A DNA stretch of 64,000 nucleotides from Bradyrhizobium sp. CCGB12 (GCF_024199845.1 NZ_JANADO010000001.1:8854001-8918000); one strand, 5' to 3'. Counted from the first letter of the stretch, positions 9,022-18,270 are shown. The notes: generated from the letters alone by a model not told the origin. Made by a program: numbers and translations.

Positions 9022-12000
9022 TTAGCCAACCGCAAAGCCGTTATCGATCGGCACGGTGAATTGAAATACGGCTCCGCGCTGTTCGTTTACAGCCGCCCAT
9101 AGTCTGCCGCCATGCGCAACGATGATCGAACGGCATATCGACAGTCCGACACCCAGGCCGCCCGATTTGGTCGTGTAGAAGGGGTCGAATAGCCGGTCGA
9201 TACCCTCCGGAGACAGGCCCGGCCCGGAATCCGCGATCGATACGAGTATGCTGTCGGCATCTGCTCTCGCGGTCTGGATCAATAGCTCGCGCTTGCCCTC
9301 TGTTGTCTCGCTCATGGCTTCGATGGCGTTCAGGATCAGGTTGAGCGTCACTTGTTGCAGCTCGACGCGATCGCCGATGACCTTGGGCAAGCTATCGGCG
9401 AACGCCGTCTGGATCGAGACACCGTTCCGCGCCGCTTCGACCTGAGTGAGTTCGATGACGTGACCGATCACGTAGTTGATCGCCAGAGAATCCCGCTTGG
9501 GCGGTGCTTTCTTTACGAGATCGTGGATGCGCCCAATGACCTCGCTCGATCGGATACCGTTCTCGATGGTGCGCGTCAGTGCCCTGCGCGCCTGCTCCAG
9601 CGCCGGCGGGCGGTGATCAAGCCAGCTCAATGCTGCCTGCGCGCTGGCGATAATCGCGGTGTTCGGTTGATTGACCTCGTGGGCGATCGACGCCGTCAGC
9701 TGGCCCATCACCGCGACACGGTTGGCGTGGGCGAGTTCCATCTGGGCCTCGCGGTAACGCCGCTCACGCTCCTGAAGCTCCCGGTACAGTCGCGCATTTT
9801 CGAGCGACGTCGCGGCCTCGGACGCGAGAAATTTGAGAAGAGCGACCTTTCCCGGCGTAAATGCGGCCTTGGCAAGATTGTTCTCGAGATACAGCAGAGC
9901 GACCAGGCTGCCTTGCTTCGTGAGCGGAATGACCAGTATCGACCGTGCGCTCTTGAGCTGGATGTAGCGATCCCCACCGAAGGCTCCACTTTCCGCAGCA
10001 TCGTCGAGAATAACGCTCTCATGCGTGCGGGCCGCGTACAGGACGAGCGATTCCGGGATTTCCATCTGGGAGATCGGTCGATCGCACAGATCGACATTGA
10101 TCGGAACTCCCTGGGTCGCCGCCTCCGCGCGGATCCGCAGCTCCGCGTCTCGCTGCAAGATCAGCAGCCCTCGTTCTGCACCGGCGTGCTCGATGGTCGT
10201 ACGCATCAAAATGTCGATCAGCTTCTCGAGAACGATCTCTCTGGACACGGCCTCCGAGACTTTCAGGGCCGCTACGAGGTCCAGATATTCGACCGGTGCA
10301 CCGATCGTATCGGTCGCGGTCAGCGCGGGTGTGTTTTCCGCGAGGTGCGGATACATGTCGTCGATTTGCCGTACCTTGCCATCGGCTCCCCATCGGGCAT
10401 AGGCATCGCGCGCATTCCGACGGTATATATCGGCGAACGCGTCATAATCGCGAGCCGCATAGAAGTTCGCAGCCAGTTCGTAGGCGAGGCCCTCTTCCGA
10501 AACGAGTCCGTTTGTGCGGGCCGAGCGAACCGCGTGTTCGTAGAGGCGCATCGCATCGGAGTCGCGGCCCTCCAGCCGGGCGATTTCGGCACCGACTAGC
10601 GCCGCGCAATGCTCGAAATTGTCAGGGCAATTCTCCGCCCAGGCCCGGAGTTGCCGGTGATGCGCGGTTATGGTGTCGATGCGCCGGAGGCCGGCGGCGA
10701 TCGTTTCCGGCAGTGCAGCCAGAGAAAGCGCAGCATAGAAATGATACGAAGCGGCCTCCGCCGGGGTCAGTGGGGTCCATCGCCGCCGCTGCAGCCTCGA
10801 CAGGATGTCGACCGCCGATGCGTGGTCGCCAGCAAGGAAGCGCGCCCGAAGCTTGAGGATCCAGTAAATGCACTCTGCGCGCCACAAATTCGGGTTGGCG
10901 GCGAAGTGTTCTTCGATCCGAAGCTCGTCGAACTGCTCGTCGTCGAAGGAGCCGAATCTCGGCGTCAACCCGCGCAGGGTCCGGAACAGTCCGAGTTGCG
11001 CGGCGATGATGTCCTCGATGAACCCGAACCCCATCTTCCGGGCGAAGGCGAGGCCAATCTCGGCCTCGCTCAGAACCTCGACCAGTGGATCGCCTGCCTG
11101 GAAGAGATTGCCATTCAGATTGCTGCAACTGTATGCCGCATAGGTCAGGTCACCGCTCCTGTGAGCGCTCTCGAAAGCGCGGCGAAGGAGATCGCGCGCG
11201 GCCCTGAAGTGCCTGGTCCACGGCACCACGTGTGCGCCAAAGATCAGATAGGTCGCAGCCTGGAAGCGGGTCATTCCGCGCTGCTCGACCAATTCATAGC
11301 CGAGTTCTCCGAAGCGAAAGCCGGATTTATAGTCGCCGAATTGAAGGCCGGCCACCATTCCGAGCTGCACATAAGCAACACACGACCCGTCGCTATGGCC
11401 CCATTCGAGGCCGAGATTGACGGCCCGGCAGATCGTGAGGGAAAGGAGGTTCATATCAGTGAAGAGGGCAGGCGGCAGGAGCTTGGTCAGAACATCCATG
11501 GTTGCAAGAGAGGCTGGGTCGCTCATCAATGGCAGCGTGACGAGGTCTTCGATGCTGCGCTCCCTAATGCCCGACCAGATGAGATCATATTCGCGGCGCG
11601 CCTCTGCTTCCGTCGGGTTGGGAGACCAGTGCACGCCGAGCTGCCGCAGGTACCCAAGGCCGACGTCGACGGCCCGGCTGGACTGGCCGAGCGTCGTATA
11701 GACATCCATGCGCAGGCACGCGACGGCGGCCTGTTCGAGCGAATTGGCCGCCCGCGTCGCCAGTGTAGCCAGACGATCGTCCGCGACGGCTGGTTCGCCG
11801 GTCAGGAATTCACACGTGGCCCGATTCATTTCCAGCGTGAAGGCGAGCTCGTGCCGCCGCACCCAGCAATCGGCGCTCAAGAGCCCGCTTCCGTTGGAAA
11901 GATAGGCAAGTGCCGAGCTATAGGCGGAGGATGCCTTGGCGCGTTGGCCGGCAATCAAGTTGAGCTCGGCGATTTGCTCGCGCTCGCCTGGAGAGCCGAC

Positions 12001-14181
12001 GAGGGAAAGGCCGCGGTTGAGTTGGTTGACGATATCGAAGATTGCCGTCTCGCGCTGCTCGGGCGGCGTGCGTGCCACCAGGAGTCGGCCGATTCGCAAG
12101 TGCGACGCAGGCCTCTCGGACTCGAGAATAAGTGCGTAGGCGGCTTCTTGCACCCGGTCGTGCACGAACCTGCAGTGCCGGTCCTGAAGCTCGACCAGCT
12201 CGAGCCGCACTGCGTCGATGAGATCCAGCTGGACCTGCTGTTCCGGTCTGCCCAGCATCAATGACAGAATCGGGATCTCGGCGCTGCTGCCGAGGCATGC
12301 AAGCGTCTGCAGCGCCATCCGCGTTTCGTCGGGCAAGCGGCCCAGCTTGCGGATCATCAAGTCGACGACGTTTTCGGTATAGCCTTTGGCATGGATGCGC
12401 TCCAGGTCCCACTGCCATTGGCTCATCTCGTGATCGAAGGCCAGCAATCCTTCCTCCGAGAGTGCATGCAGGAACTGGATCAGGAAGAATGGATTGCCGC
12501 CCGTCTTCTCATGGAGAAGCTGCGCCAATGGCGCGGCGCCCGCTGCCTCGGAGCGAAGCGCATCCACGACGAAATGTTCGGCGTCGGCGCCGTTGAGGGA
12601 GGCCAGGCTGAGTGTCCGGACGAGCGCGCCCGAATCGTGAAGTACGGCGAGCTTGTGCCTCAGCGGATGGTCGGCATCGATCTCATTGCTGCGATAGGCG
12701 CCGATCAGCAGGACATGTTGCAGGTCCGATCGGGTCAGCAGCTCTTCAAGCAGATCGAGTGTCGCAGCGTCCAGCCACTGCAAATCGTCGAGGAAGAGCA
12801 CAAGCGGCCGGTCCGGTCGCGCGAAGACGCAGATGAAACGCTGCAGGACGAGTTGGAATCGTCGCCGAGCGTCTTGCGGCGAAGCCTCCGGGACCGGCGG
12901 TTGATCGCCGATGATCAGTTTCAATTCGGGAACCAGATCGACCACCAGCTGGCCGTTCGGCGTCAATGCTTCGCAGATGGTGTCGCGCCACGCTGCGAGT
13001 TCGGCCTCGTCCTTCGCAAGGAGACGACGAACGATGTTCTGAAAGGCCTGCGCGAGTGTCGCATAAGGGATGTCGCGCTTGTACTGATCGAACTTGCCCG
13101 AGGCGAAGAGGCCGCCGAGCGGGACCAGGGCTCTGTGCAATTCGTGGACGATGGCGGACTTGCCGATACCGGCATAGCCCGAGATCAAGACGAGCTCGGG
13201 CGTTCCGCTCCGAGCGACGCGGTCGAATGAGGCGAGCAAGGCCTCGATCTCGTGTTCCCTGCCGTATAGCCGCTCGGGAATCAGGAGGCGGTCCGGTTGG
13301 TCCGCTTCGCCGGGCGTGAAGCCGTCGATCCGCCCTCGCGCTTGCCATTCGACAAGGCAGTGCGCGAGGTCGCTCTTGAGGCCGGCTGCGGTCTGGTAGC
13401 GGTCCTCGGTCGTCTTGGCGAGGAGCTTCATGACGATCGCCGACACGGCAGCGGGCACATCATTGAGCCGTTCGGCAGGCGGAATGGCTCGTCTCGCGAT
13501 GTGGCTGTACACCCATTCCATCGGATTGGCCGCGGTGAACGGCAGTGCGCCCGTGAGCATCCGGTAGAACGTCACGCCGAGCGCGTACAGATCGCTGCGG
13601 GAATCGACGGACCGGTTCATGCGGCCAGTTTGCTCGGGGGCCATGTAGGCCAGCGTACCCGCGATGGTCTCCGGTGGTTGGAGCTGCTGTCGCTCGCGCG
13701 GCAGGCGAGATGCGAGGCCGAATCCGGTGATCCTGATCTCGTCCCCTCCGGTCACCAGGAGATTTGCCGGCTTCAAGTCCTTGTGGATCAGACCCCGCCG
13801 ATGGAGCTGATCGACGGCGGTGGTGATGGCGAGAGCCAATCGCAAAAAGCGATCCAGCTTCATCGGCGTGCCGAGCTGCCGCTCGAGCGGCTCGCTGCTG
13901 GGATCTTCCAATATCAGCAAGGCTCGACCGCTGTCGCGGATCAGCTCCAGCGGCCGTACGGCCCAGGTCCGGTCGAGCTCGTCGCGCAAGGCGTATTCAT
14001 GGGCGAGCCGGTCGAGGAACGCGGCCGGCGGATGCTCCGCTGCGGCCCTTACGATCAGGACACTGTTGACGTTGCCATCGGCGTCTCGGCGCAATTCGCG
14101 GCAAAAGATGCGCTCGCCGTCGTCCCACAGAAGTTCGAGACTGGCATCTCCGTGCGTGGGGATCGGCGAGGACACATTCAT
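9022..14181 (-). CDS. Giant Ser/Thr kinase-like / AAA ATPase / GAF / sensor histidine kinase, copy B (intact)
   Basis: A 1,719-residue paralogue of the neighbouring gene. Kinase-like domain at residues 1-290 (HKDLKPAN at 133-140; GFG at 153-155 instead of DFG; Arg45 where copy A has the beta-3 Lys). AAA/STAND ATPase with Walker A GYAGIGKS (335-342) and Walker B LVLFLDDLQW (about 461-470). A roughly 700-residue helical, TPR-like middle; a GAF domain at about 1290-1440; HisKA with phospho-acceptor His1501 in SIAHEVNQPN; and an intact HATPase domain (N box LNLILNAIEA, G2 GGLGVGLSICRSI). No membrane segment is evident, so it is probably cytoplasmic. Start at 14181 is supported by GGAG eight bases upstream, as in copy A. 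There is no PAS domain before HisKA. The 143-bp gap to copy A suggests tandem duplication. Confidence 0.9.
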   Translation of the reverse strand: MNVSSPIPTHGDASLELLWDDGERIFCRELRRDADGNVNSVLIVRAAAEHPPAAFLDRLAHEYALRDELDRTWAVRPLELIRDSGRALLILEDPSSEPLERQLGTPMKLDRFLRLALAITTAVDQLHRRGLIHKDLKPANLLVTGGDEIRITGFGLASRLPRERQQLQPPETIAGTLAYMAPEQTGRMNRSVDSRSDLYALGVTFYRMLTGALPFTAANPMEWVYSHIARRAIPPAERLNDVPAAVSAIVMKLLAKTTEDRYQTAAGLKSDLAHCLVEWQARGRIDGFTPGEADQPDRLLIPERLYGREHEIEALLASFDRVARSGTPELVLISGYAGIGKSAIVHELHRALVPLGGLFASGKFDQYKRDIPYATLAQAFQNIVRRLLAKDEAELAAWRDTICEALTPNGQLVVDLVPELKLIIGDQPPVPEASPQDARRRFQLVLQRFICVFARPDRPLVLFLDDLQWLDAATLDLLEELLTRSDLQHVLLIGAYRSNEIDADHPLRHKLAVLHDSGALVRTLSLASLNGADAEHFVVDALRSEAAGAAPLAQLLHEKTGGNPFFLIQFLHALSEEGLLAFDHEMSQWQWDLERIHAKGYTENVVDLMIRKLGRLPDETRMALQTLACLGSSAEIPILSLMLGRPEQQVQLDLIDAVRLELVELQDRHCRFVHDRVQEAAYALILESERPASHLRIGRLLVARTPPEQRETAIFDIVNQLNRGLSLVGSPGEREQIAELNLIAGQRAKASSAYSSALAYLSNGSGLLSADCWVRRHELAFTLEMNRATCEFLTGEPAVADDRLATLATRAANSLEQAAVACLRMDVYTTLGQSSRAVDVGLGYLRQLGVHWSPNPTEAEARREYDLIWSGIRERSIEDLVTLPLMSDPASLATMDVLTKLLPPALFTDMNLLSLTICRAVNLGLEWGHSDGSCVAYVQLGMVAGLQFGDYKSGFRFGELGYELVEQRGMTRFQAATYLIFGAHVVPWTRHFRAARDLLRRAFESAHRSGDLTYAAYSCSNLNGNLFQAGDPLVEVLSEAEIGLAFARKMGFGFIEDIIAAQLGLFRTLRGLTPRFGSFDDEQFDELRIEEHFAANPNLWRAECIYWILKLRARFLAGDHASAVDILSRLQRRRWTPLTPAEAASYHFYAALSLAALPETIAAGLRRIDTITAHHRQLRAWAENCPDNFEHCAALVGAEIARLEGRDSDAMRLYEHAVRSARTNGLVSEEGLAYELAANFYAARDYDAFADIYRRNARDAYARWGADGKVRQIDDMYPHLAENTPALTATDTIGAPVEYLDLVAALKVSEAVSREIVLEKLIDILMRTTIEHAGAERGLLILQRDAELRIRAEAATQGVPINVDLCDRPISQMEIPESLVLYAARTHESVILDDAAESGAFGGDRYIQLKSARSILVIPLTKQGSLVALLYLENNLAKAAFTPGKVALLKFLASEAATSLENARLYRELQERERRYREAQMELAHANRVAVMGQLTASIAHEVNQPNTAIIASAQAALSWLDHRPPALEQARRALTRTIENGIRSSEVIGRIHDLVKKAPPKRDSLAINYVIGHVIELTQVEAARNGVSIQTAFADSLPKVIGDRVELQQVTLNLILNAIEAMSETTEGKRELLIQTARADADSILVSIADSGPGLSPEGIDRLFDPFYTTKSGGLGVGLSICRSIIVAHGGRLWAAVNEQRGAVFQFTVPIDNGFAVG

Positions 14182-14742
14182 CTGCCGGACTCCGGTGCCG
14201 GCCGGCCGCCTCGTGGAGAAGGCCCGCCAAGCGTCCAATCGCCCCCTCATCACCCTACTCCCCGGAAAAGTCCCCCACAACGGCAACCATCAGAGCGAAC
14301 CTGCCAACTTCACGCTGGTCGCTCCTCTGGTCTCCAAGATTCGGAGATGCTGCCACAAACGTTACAGGCGGATTTGCATTTGATCGGGAACTCCGAGTGA
14401 CAAGCAACCTGGTTGAGGTTCAGACCCGTCAGCTCGAACGCGGTGGAATTGGAAGATTCTTCGAAAGGTCATTCAGCGTGGATAGCGTCAAGGTCCATAA
14501 ACGCGCGCCGCAAACCTGTGCTCACGTTCAGAGTGAGCTGGGAGCCCGTCCGTCGCAGCTCTGCATGATCGCCTGCCACGCCTGGAATACGCTCGGCTCC
14601 GTCGCGGCCGCTTGGGAGGCTGCGTTCATCAGGAGTTGATCCCCACCCGCAGCTCATCGGCAACAACCTCGCCAATGTGGCCGAGCGGCTCATCGCCCGT
14701 CACAGACGACGATGATCTTGCGCTTGCAAGCGCCGATTGGCG
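14182..14742. other. Non-coding gap between giant kinase B and DUF417 gene
   Basis: About 560 bases without a gene I can support. Short frames on both strands lack homology and ribosome sites. It must contain the promoter for the giant-kinase pair (the upstream edge is 14182) and the 3' end of the DUF417 transcript. A minus-strand 33-codon frame starting near 14636 (MNAASQAAATEPSV) is too short and isolated to call. Confidence 0.5.
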
Positions 14743-15288
14743 CTACTGCATCGCTTCCTGCCGGACAATCCCGTTCTGAGCCGGGGACACTTTGGCCGCT
14801 GCCCGGAGGATGTCCTGCTTGAGCAGATAGACTGAAGCCGCAAGCAGCACGACGTCCTTCATGAGGAAGAGGAACGGCAACGTGGCCGCGGGAAAGCCGC
14901 CGGCCGGCGCAGCCCAGGGATCGGGGAAAAACGGAATGATCGTCACGGTAGCGACGTAGGTCGCGCATGAACCCAGTGATCCCAGGACCGCCAGTTTTCG
15001 GTTCCAGAAACCGAGCAGGAGAAGCAATCCAAAAAGCAATTCCGCAGAGCCCAGGAAGTAGGCTGCCCCGCGCACGCCAAACACCGGATACAGCCAGAAG
15101 ATCAGAGGCCCGTGGCTGATGAACGAAATCAACGCATGCGCCTCGTAGTCGAACCATTTCTGGCAGCTGAAGACGAAGAAGACCACGATCATCGCCACAC
15201 GGGTGGCATGGTAGTCAAAATCGCCCCTGACCAGATCGAGCTCGGACAGTTTTTTTATGAGATGGTCCATCTTATGTCGTCTCATCAT
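14743..15288 (-). CDS. DUF417 (YkgB/RclC-like) inner membrane protein A
   Basis: A 181-residue protein with four hydrophobic segments, of the DUF417 family. Conserved blocks are DFDYHATRVAMIVVFF, a QKWFDYEA motif after helix 1, GPLIFWLYPVFG, and PFLFLMKDVVLLAASVYLLKQD. It is clearly paralogous to the protein at 18986-19501. In E. coli the DUF417 member YkgB is RclC, part of the reactive-chlorine-resistance locus; whether the function carries over is inference. The start is uncertain: ATG codons at 15288, 15285 and 15270 are all possible and none has a strong ribosome site. It is transcribed away from the response regulator/sigma cluster, separated by 520 bp. Confidence 0.88.
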   Translation of the reverse strand: MMRRHKMDHLIKKLSELDLVRGDFDYHATRVAMIVVFFVFSCQKWFDYEAHALISFISHGPLIFWLYPVFGVRGAAYFLGSAELLFGLLLLLGFWNRKLAVLGSLGSCATYVATVTIIPFFPDPWAAPAGGFPAATLPFLFLMKDVVLLAASVYLLKQDILRAAAKVSPAQNGIVRQEAMQ

Positions 15289-15808
15289 CGAGGTCGCGGA
15301 TTGGCGTCAAGGGTGGCGTCGACGTTTATCGTCATCGGAACGGTAGCCAAGCTTCGAAGGGCGTGCTGTGCGCGGGTTATCACGCGTTTCTCAAAATTGC
15401 GCCGTTCGGACGCGGGCGACCGGCATCTGCGTGGCCTGACCTCGCGCGCGATTTGGTGTCTGCGGATGACGTCGTGAGACGAAGGGCAGTCTCGCTGCTG
15501 CGTGTCCGTGTCGCCCCGGCGGCTCGTGTTGCCGCCGCGAACCCATACCAAAGTATGGGTTCGTGCATCACAATCGTGAGATTGTAGGGGACACCAGCCG
15601 AACGCATGCTCCGGGCTCATCTGCGCAACCAATCCTGGCGCAGCTACTGGACTTTCCTCACTTGGGGAGACCGAACATGCGCCTCTCGCGAAAAAGCATC
15701 GAGCGTTACGACAGCGGTCGCTCCGTCGGACGGCGTGCGGCCTGCGCGCTGGTCGGCCTCGATGCGATCGCGTTTCGATGATGGTTGCGCCTTGCGAGGA
15801 TAAGTCAG
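15289..15808. other. Divergent control region between DUF417 A and the receiver gene
   Basis: 520 bases without a convincing gene. It holds the two-part palindrome described separately (15541-15585) and must carry promoters for the leftward DUF417 gene and the rightward receiver-sigma-EgtD cluster. About 220 bases lie between the palindrome and the receiver start, enough for a long untranslated leader. I found no clear EcfG-type promoter (GGAAC with a correctly spaced CGTT). Confidence 0.5.
15541..15585 (+). promoter_or_regulatory. Two-part palindromic element, copy 1
   Basis: An inverted repeat ACCCATAC-N4-GTATGGGT (15541-15560) is followed 10 bases later by ACAATC-GTGA-GATTGT (15570-15585). 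The same pair, with the same spacing, occurs at 22513-22556. Here it lies 224 bp (right edge) upstream of the receiver gene start. The strict conservation of both arms and of the gap suggests binding sites for two dimers or one composite operator. The binding protein is unknown; candidates are the FixJ-type regulator at 21837 or the AraC regulator at 22757. Confidence 0.65.
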
Positions 15809-16174
15809 GTGAAGGTCCCTTTCGTAGGAGTCGTCGATGACGACGAGGCCCTGTGCCTGTCTTTGGTGGATCTGATGCGATCGATCGGCTACCGCTCCGA
15901 GCCATTTGACAGAGCCGAAGCGCTGCTGAGCTACGCTGATCGGTTCAGCTTCGACTGCATCATCGCCGACGTTCACATGCCCGGAATGGGCGGGCTCAAC
16001 CTCGTTCGCAAGCTCCATGAGCAGAAGGTCGGAGCGCCGGTGATTCTCATTACCGCGCTTCCTCACAAGCAGCTGGATGCGGAGGCGGCATCGATCGGCG
16101 CATTCTGCCTTCTCAGGAAGCCGTTCGAAACAAGCGCGCTGCTCGAGTGTCTCGACAGGAGCCTTCGACGATGA
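15809..16174 (+). CDS. Single-domain response regulator (receiver)
   Basis: A 121-residue CheY-like receiver with no output domain. Acidic pocket DDDE at 10-13, phospho-acceptor Asp54 in IIADVHMPGM, Thr in LITAL and the conserved Lys in LLRKPF. The GTG at 15809 is preferred over an upstream TTG (15785) because GAGGA lies eight bases before it and the receiver fold begins directly after. Its stop overlaps the ATG of the ECF sigma gene (ATGA), indicating translational coupling. A plausible phosphodonor is the soluble HWE kinase three genes downstream. Confidence 0.92.
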   Translation: MKVPFVGVVDDDEALCLSLVDLMRSIGYRSEPFDRAEALLSYADRFSFDCIIADVHMPGMGGLNLVRKLHEQKVGAPVILITALPHKQLDAEAASIGAFCLLRKPFETSALLECLDRSLRR

Positions 16175-16830
16175 AAGCGCTCTCGGGTGACGACATCACG
16201 TCCTCTATGGCCACGCAATCCTCTGGCGGAGACGAACTGCGGCGTCCCCGATCCCGGGAGGATGTGGCTCCGCCGCGACCCGATCGCCGGAAAACGGCTC
16301 GCTGGGAGAGATGGAACGATTGCTCGGAGCGATGGGGCCGGCTCATGCTTGCGGCGCGAGGAGGGGATGGAGCCGCATATGAGCAATTGCTTCGGGAGCT
16401 GGATCTGTGGCTTCGTGCCTACTACGCGCGCCGGCTTCCATATCCGGCCGCCGACGATGCGCGGCAGGAGGTGCTTTTGGCCATTCATGCCAAACGCCAC
16501 ACCTTCGCGCCGTCGAAGCCCTTCGGCGCCTGGGTTACGGCTATCGCCCGCTACAAATGGGTCGATCGCGTTCGCGATGCATCGCGCTACAGTGCGCTCT
16601 CGCTCGACGACGTAATCGCAGTCGAAGATCACGAGGGGGCCGCCATCAGCGCTGCTGCGCTGGACCAGTTGCTCGGCCGGTTGAAGCCGGCACAAGAGAG
16701 CGTGATCCGGCTCGTGAAGCTCAATGGTCTCAGCATCGCGCGAGCGTCCGGCGCGACTGGTCAGTCGGCGGCCCTGGTCAAGATCAATATCCACCGCGGG
16801 CTGAAGAAACTGGCGGCGTTGGTTTCTTGA
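16171..16830 (+). CDS. ECF-type RNA polymerase sigma factor
   Basis: A 219-residue sigma-70 family protein. After a basic, low-complexity N-terminus of about 55 residues, region 2 spans about 75-140 (YPAADDARQEVLLAIH ... PFGAWVTAIARYKWVDRVRD) and region 4 about 165-217 (LKPAQESVIRLVKLNGLSI ... VKINIHRGLKKL). The ATG at 16171 is chosen since AGGAG lies nine bases upstream and it overlaps the receiver stop; an in-frame GTG at 16147 exists. Region 2 resembles sigma factors usually paired with DUF1109/NrsF membrane anti-sigmas, yet no anti-sigma or NepR gene is nearby. The EgtD gene follows after 39 bp and may be part of the same transcript. Confidence 0.88.
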   Translation: MKALSGDDITSSMATQSSGGDELRRPRSREDVAPPRPDRRKTARWERWNDCSERWGRLMLAARGGDGAAYEQLLRELDLWLRAYYARRLPYPAADDARQEVLLAIHAKRHTFAPSKPFGAWVTAIARYKWVDRVRDASRYSALSLDDVIAVEDHEGAAISAAALDQLLGRLKPAQESVIRLVKLNGLSIARASGATGQSAALVKINIHRGLKKLAALVS

Positions 16831-16869
16831 CGTCATTGCGGCCGCGGCCCGGGCCGTACAAGAAGGAAA

Positions 16870-17856
16870 GTGAAATTGCTTCAATTCCAGAACGAAGTGC
16901 GATCCGGCGCGGCCGACCTGACGACGGCATTCCGCTACGACATCATGGAAGGGTTAAGTCTCGCGCCAAAGGCAATTCCGGCGAGATGGCTTTACGATCG
17001 CCGCGGATCGGCTCTGTTCGAAGCGATCACGCTGCTGCCCGAATACTACCCGACGCGAACCGAGCGATCGATCCTTGCGTCCGCAGTATCGGAAATCTCC
17101 GCGCTCGCGGGGCCGGGCCGCGCGGTCATAGAGTTTGGTTCGGGCTCCTCGGAAAAGACGCGACTGTTGCTGGCAGAAACGGAGCCCTCTGCCTATGTGC
17201 CGATCGACATCTCGGGCGAATTCCTTCGGGAGGTTGCGGCAGGCTTGTCGCATGCATTCCCGGGGCTGCCGATCTACCCGACCGAGGCCGACTTCACCTT
17301 TCCCTTTACTCTGCCGGAAGAGATTGCGTCGACTGCGCGCCTCGGCTTCTTTCCGGGGTCGACGATCGGGAACCTGACTGTTTCTGCGGCGGTCGACTTG
17401 CTGCGGGCAATGGCAACGACCTTGGGTGTCGGATCGATGCTGCTGATAGGCATCGACCGCATCAAGGATCAAGATACTCTGCTGCCGGCATATGATGACA
17501 CGCAAGGGCTGACGGCGGCGTTCAATCTAAACCTCTTGCATCGGATCAACCGCGAGCTGGGTGGCTCGATCCCCCTGGGCGCATTTCGTCACGTGGCGCG
17601 GTGGAATGATGCGGAGGCACGTATCGAGATGCATCTAGAAGCGACCCGCGATGTCGGCTTCGAGGTCGACGGTCGGGCCTTTTTCTTGATGAAGGGGGAG
17701 ACCATCCACACGGAGAACAGCCTCAAATACGGGCGGAGGGATGCCTTCGTTCTGCTGCAGGCCGGCGGATGGGGTCCCATAGCCGATTGGACTGACGACC
17801 GTGAGCTCTTCTCGGTCATTCTCGCGGAGCGAAGGCTCGTGCGAGCGGCTCCCTAG
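16870..17856 (+). CDS. egtD: L-histidine N-alpha-methyltransferase (ergothioneine biosynthesis)
   Basis: A 328-residue SAM-dependent methyltransferase of the EgtD family, which trimethylates histidine to hercynine, the first step to the antioxidant thiol ergothioneine. Typical blocks are visible: WLYDRRGSALFEAI, LPEYYPTRTE, the SAM loop EFGSGSSEKT, and FFPGSTIGNL. The GTG at 16870 has a purine-rich AAGGA only two bases away; a TTG at 16876 gives better spacing (eight bases), so the first two residues are uncertain. No egtB is in the window, so later steps must be encoded elsewhere. Its place behind a receiver and sigma factor suggests stress-controlled expression. Confidence 0.9.
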   Translation: MKLLQFQNEVRSGAADLTTAFRYDIMEGLSLAPKAIPARWLYDRRGSALFEAITLLPEYYPTRTERSILASAVSEISALAGPGRAVIEFGSGSSEKTRLLLAETEPSAYVPIDISGEFLREVAAGLSHAFPGLPIYPTEADFTFPFTLPEEIASTARLGFFPGSTIGNLTVSAAVDLLRAMATTLGVGSMLLIGIDRIKDQDTLLPAYDDTQGLTAAFNLNLLHRINRELGGSIPLGAFRHVARWNDAEARIEMHLEATRDVGFEVDGRAFFLMKGETIHTENSLKYGRRDAFVLLQAGGWGPIADWTDDRELFSVILAERRLVRAAP

Positions 17857-17990
17857 GTCGTATCGAAGGTGCAGCCGGATTCATTCCGACAATATCGCCT
17901 CAATCGGCGCAATCCACGAACAGCGAAGCCCGCGCATATCCTGCATACTGTGTGTGTCTTCATTGTAATCAACTGCGTCGAGGCGCGACC

Positions 17991-18245
17991 ATGCAACTCC
18001 GTCCCTCCTTCATCTTGAGTTTGGCCGCCATTCCTATAACCGCCCTGGCAGATCCGGTCCCCGCGCCGTCGCCGAAAGCGCCGAGCACGGCCGAGAGCGT
18101 GCACGTGCAGCCTCGCGGGAGTGCATTCATGCCGAATTCACCTGTCGAAGACGAGTTGCAGAAGCGCATTACGGACTTCAATCGGAAACAGGAGGACCTG
18201 GACGCAGACCTCGACAAAAAGCTGAGAATCTGCCGCGGGTGTTGA
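17991..18245 (+). CDS. Small exported protein of unknown function
   Basis: An 84-residue protein with a clear signal peptide (MQLRPSFILSLAAIPITALA, cleavage likely after ALA), a Pro/Ala-rich linker, then a charged helical tail (DELQKRITDFNRKQEDLDAD) ending RICRGC. The ATG at 17991 follows GAGGC by seven bases; the frame is open upstream but that part is not signal-like. The CxxxC-like end (CRGC) might bind metal or form a disulfide. It lies between egtD and the HWE kinase on the same strand. No family recognised. Confidence 0.65.
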   Translation: MQLRPSFILSLAAIPITALADPVPAPSPKAPSTAESVHVQPRGSAFMPNSPVEDELQKRITDFNRKQEDLDADLDKKLRICRGC

Positions 18246-18270
18246 TCGATATCCGGTTCAGCCAACAGCA

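Noticed and set aside
9352..12264. Long plus-strand open frames (over 400 and 550 codons) opposite giant kinase B
   Set aside because: They mirror the codon structure of the minus-strand gene in GC-rich DNA, have no recognisable domains, and copy B has clear homology in the other strand.
14469..14693. Minus-strand 74-codon frame in the gap upstream of giant kinase B
   Set aside because: Low-complexity Arg/Ser composition, no ribosome site and no homology I can recognise.
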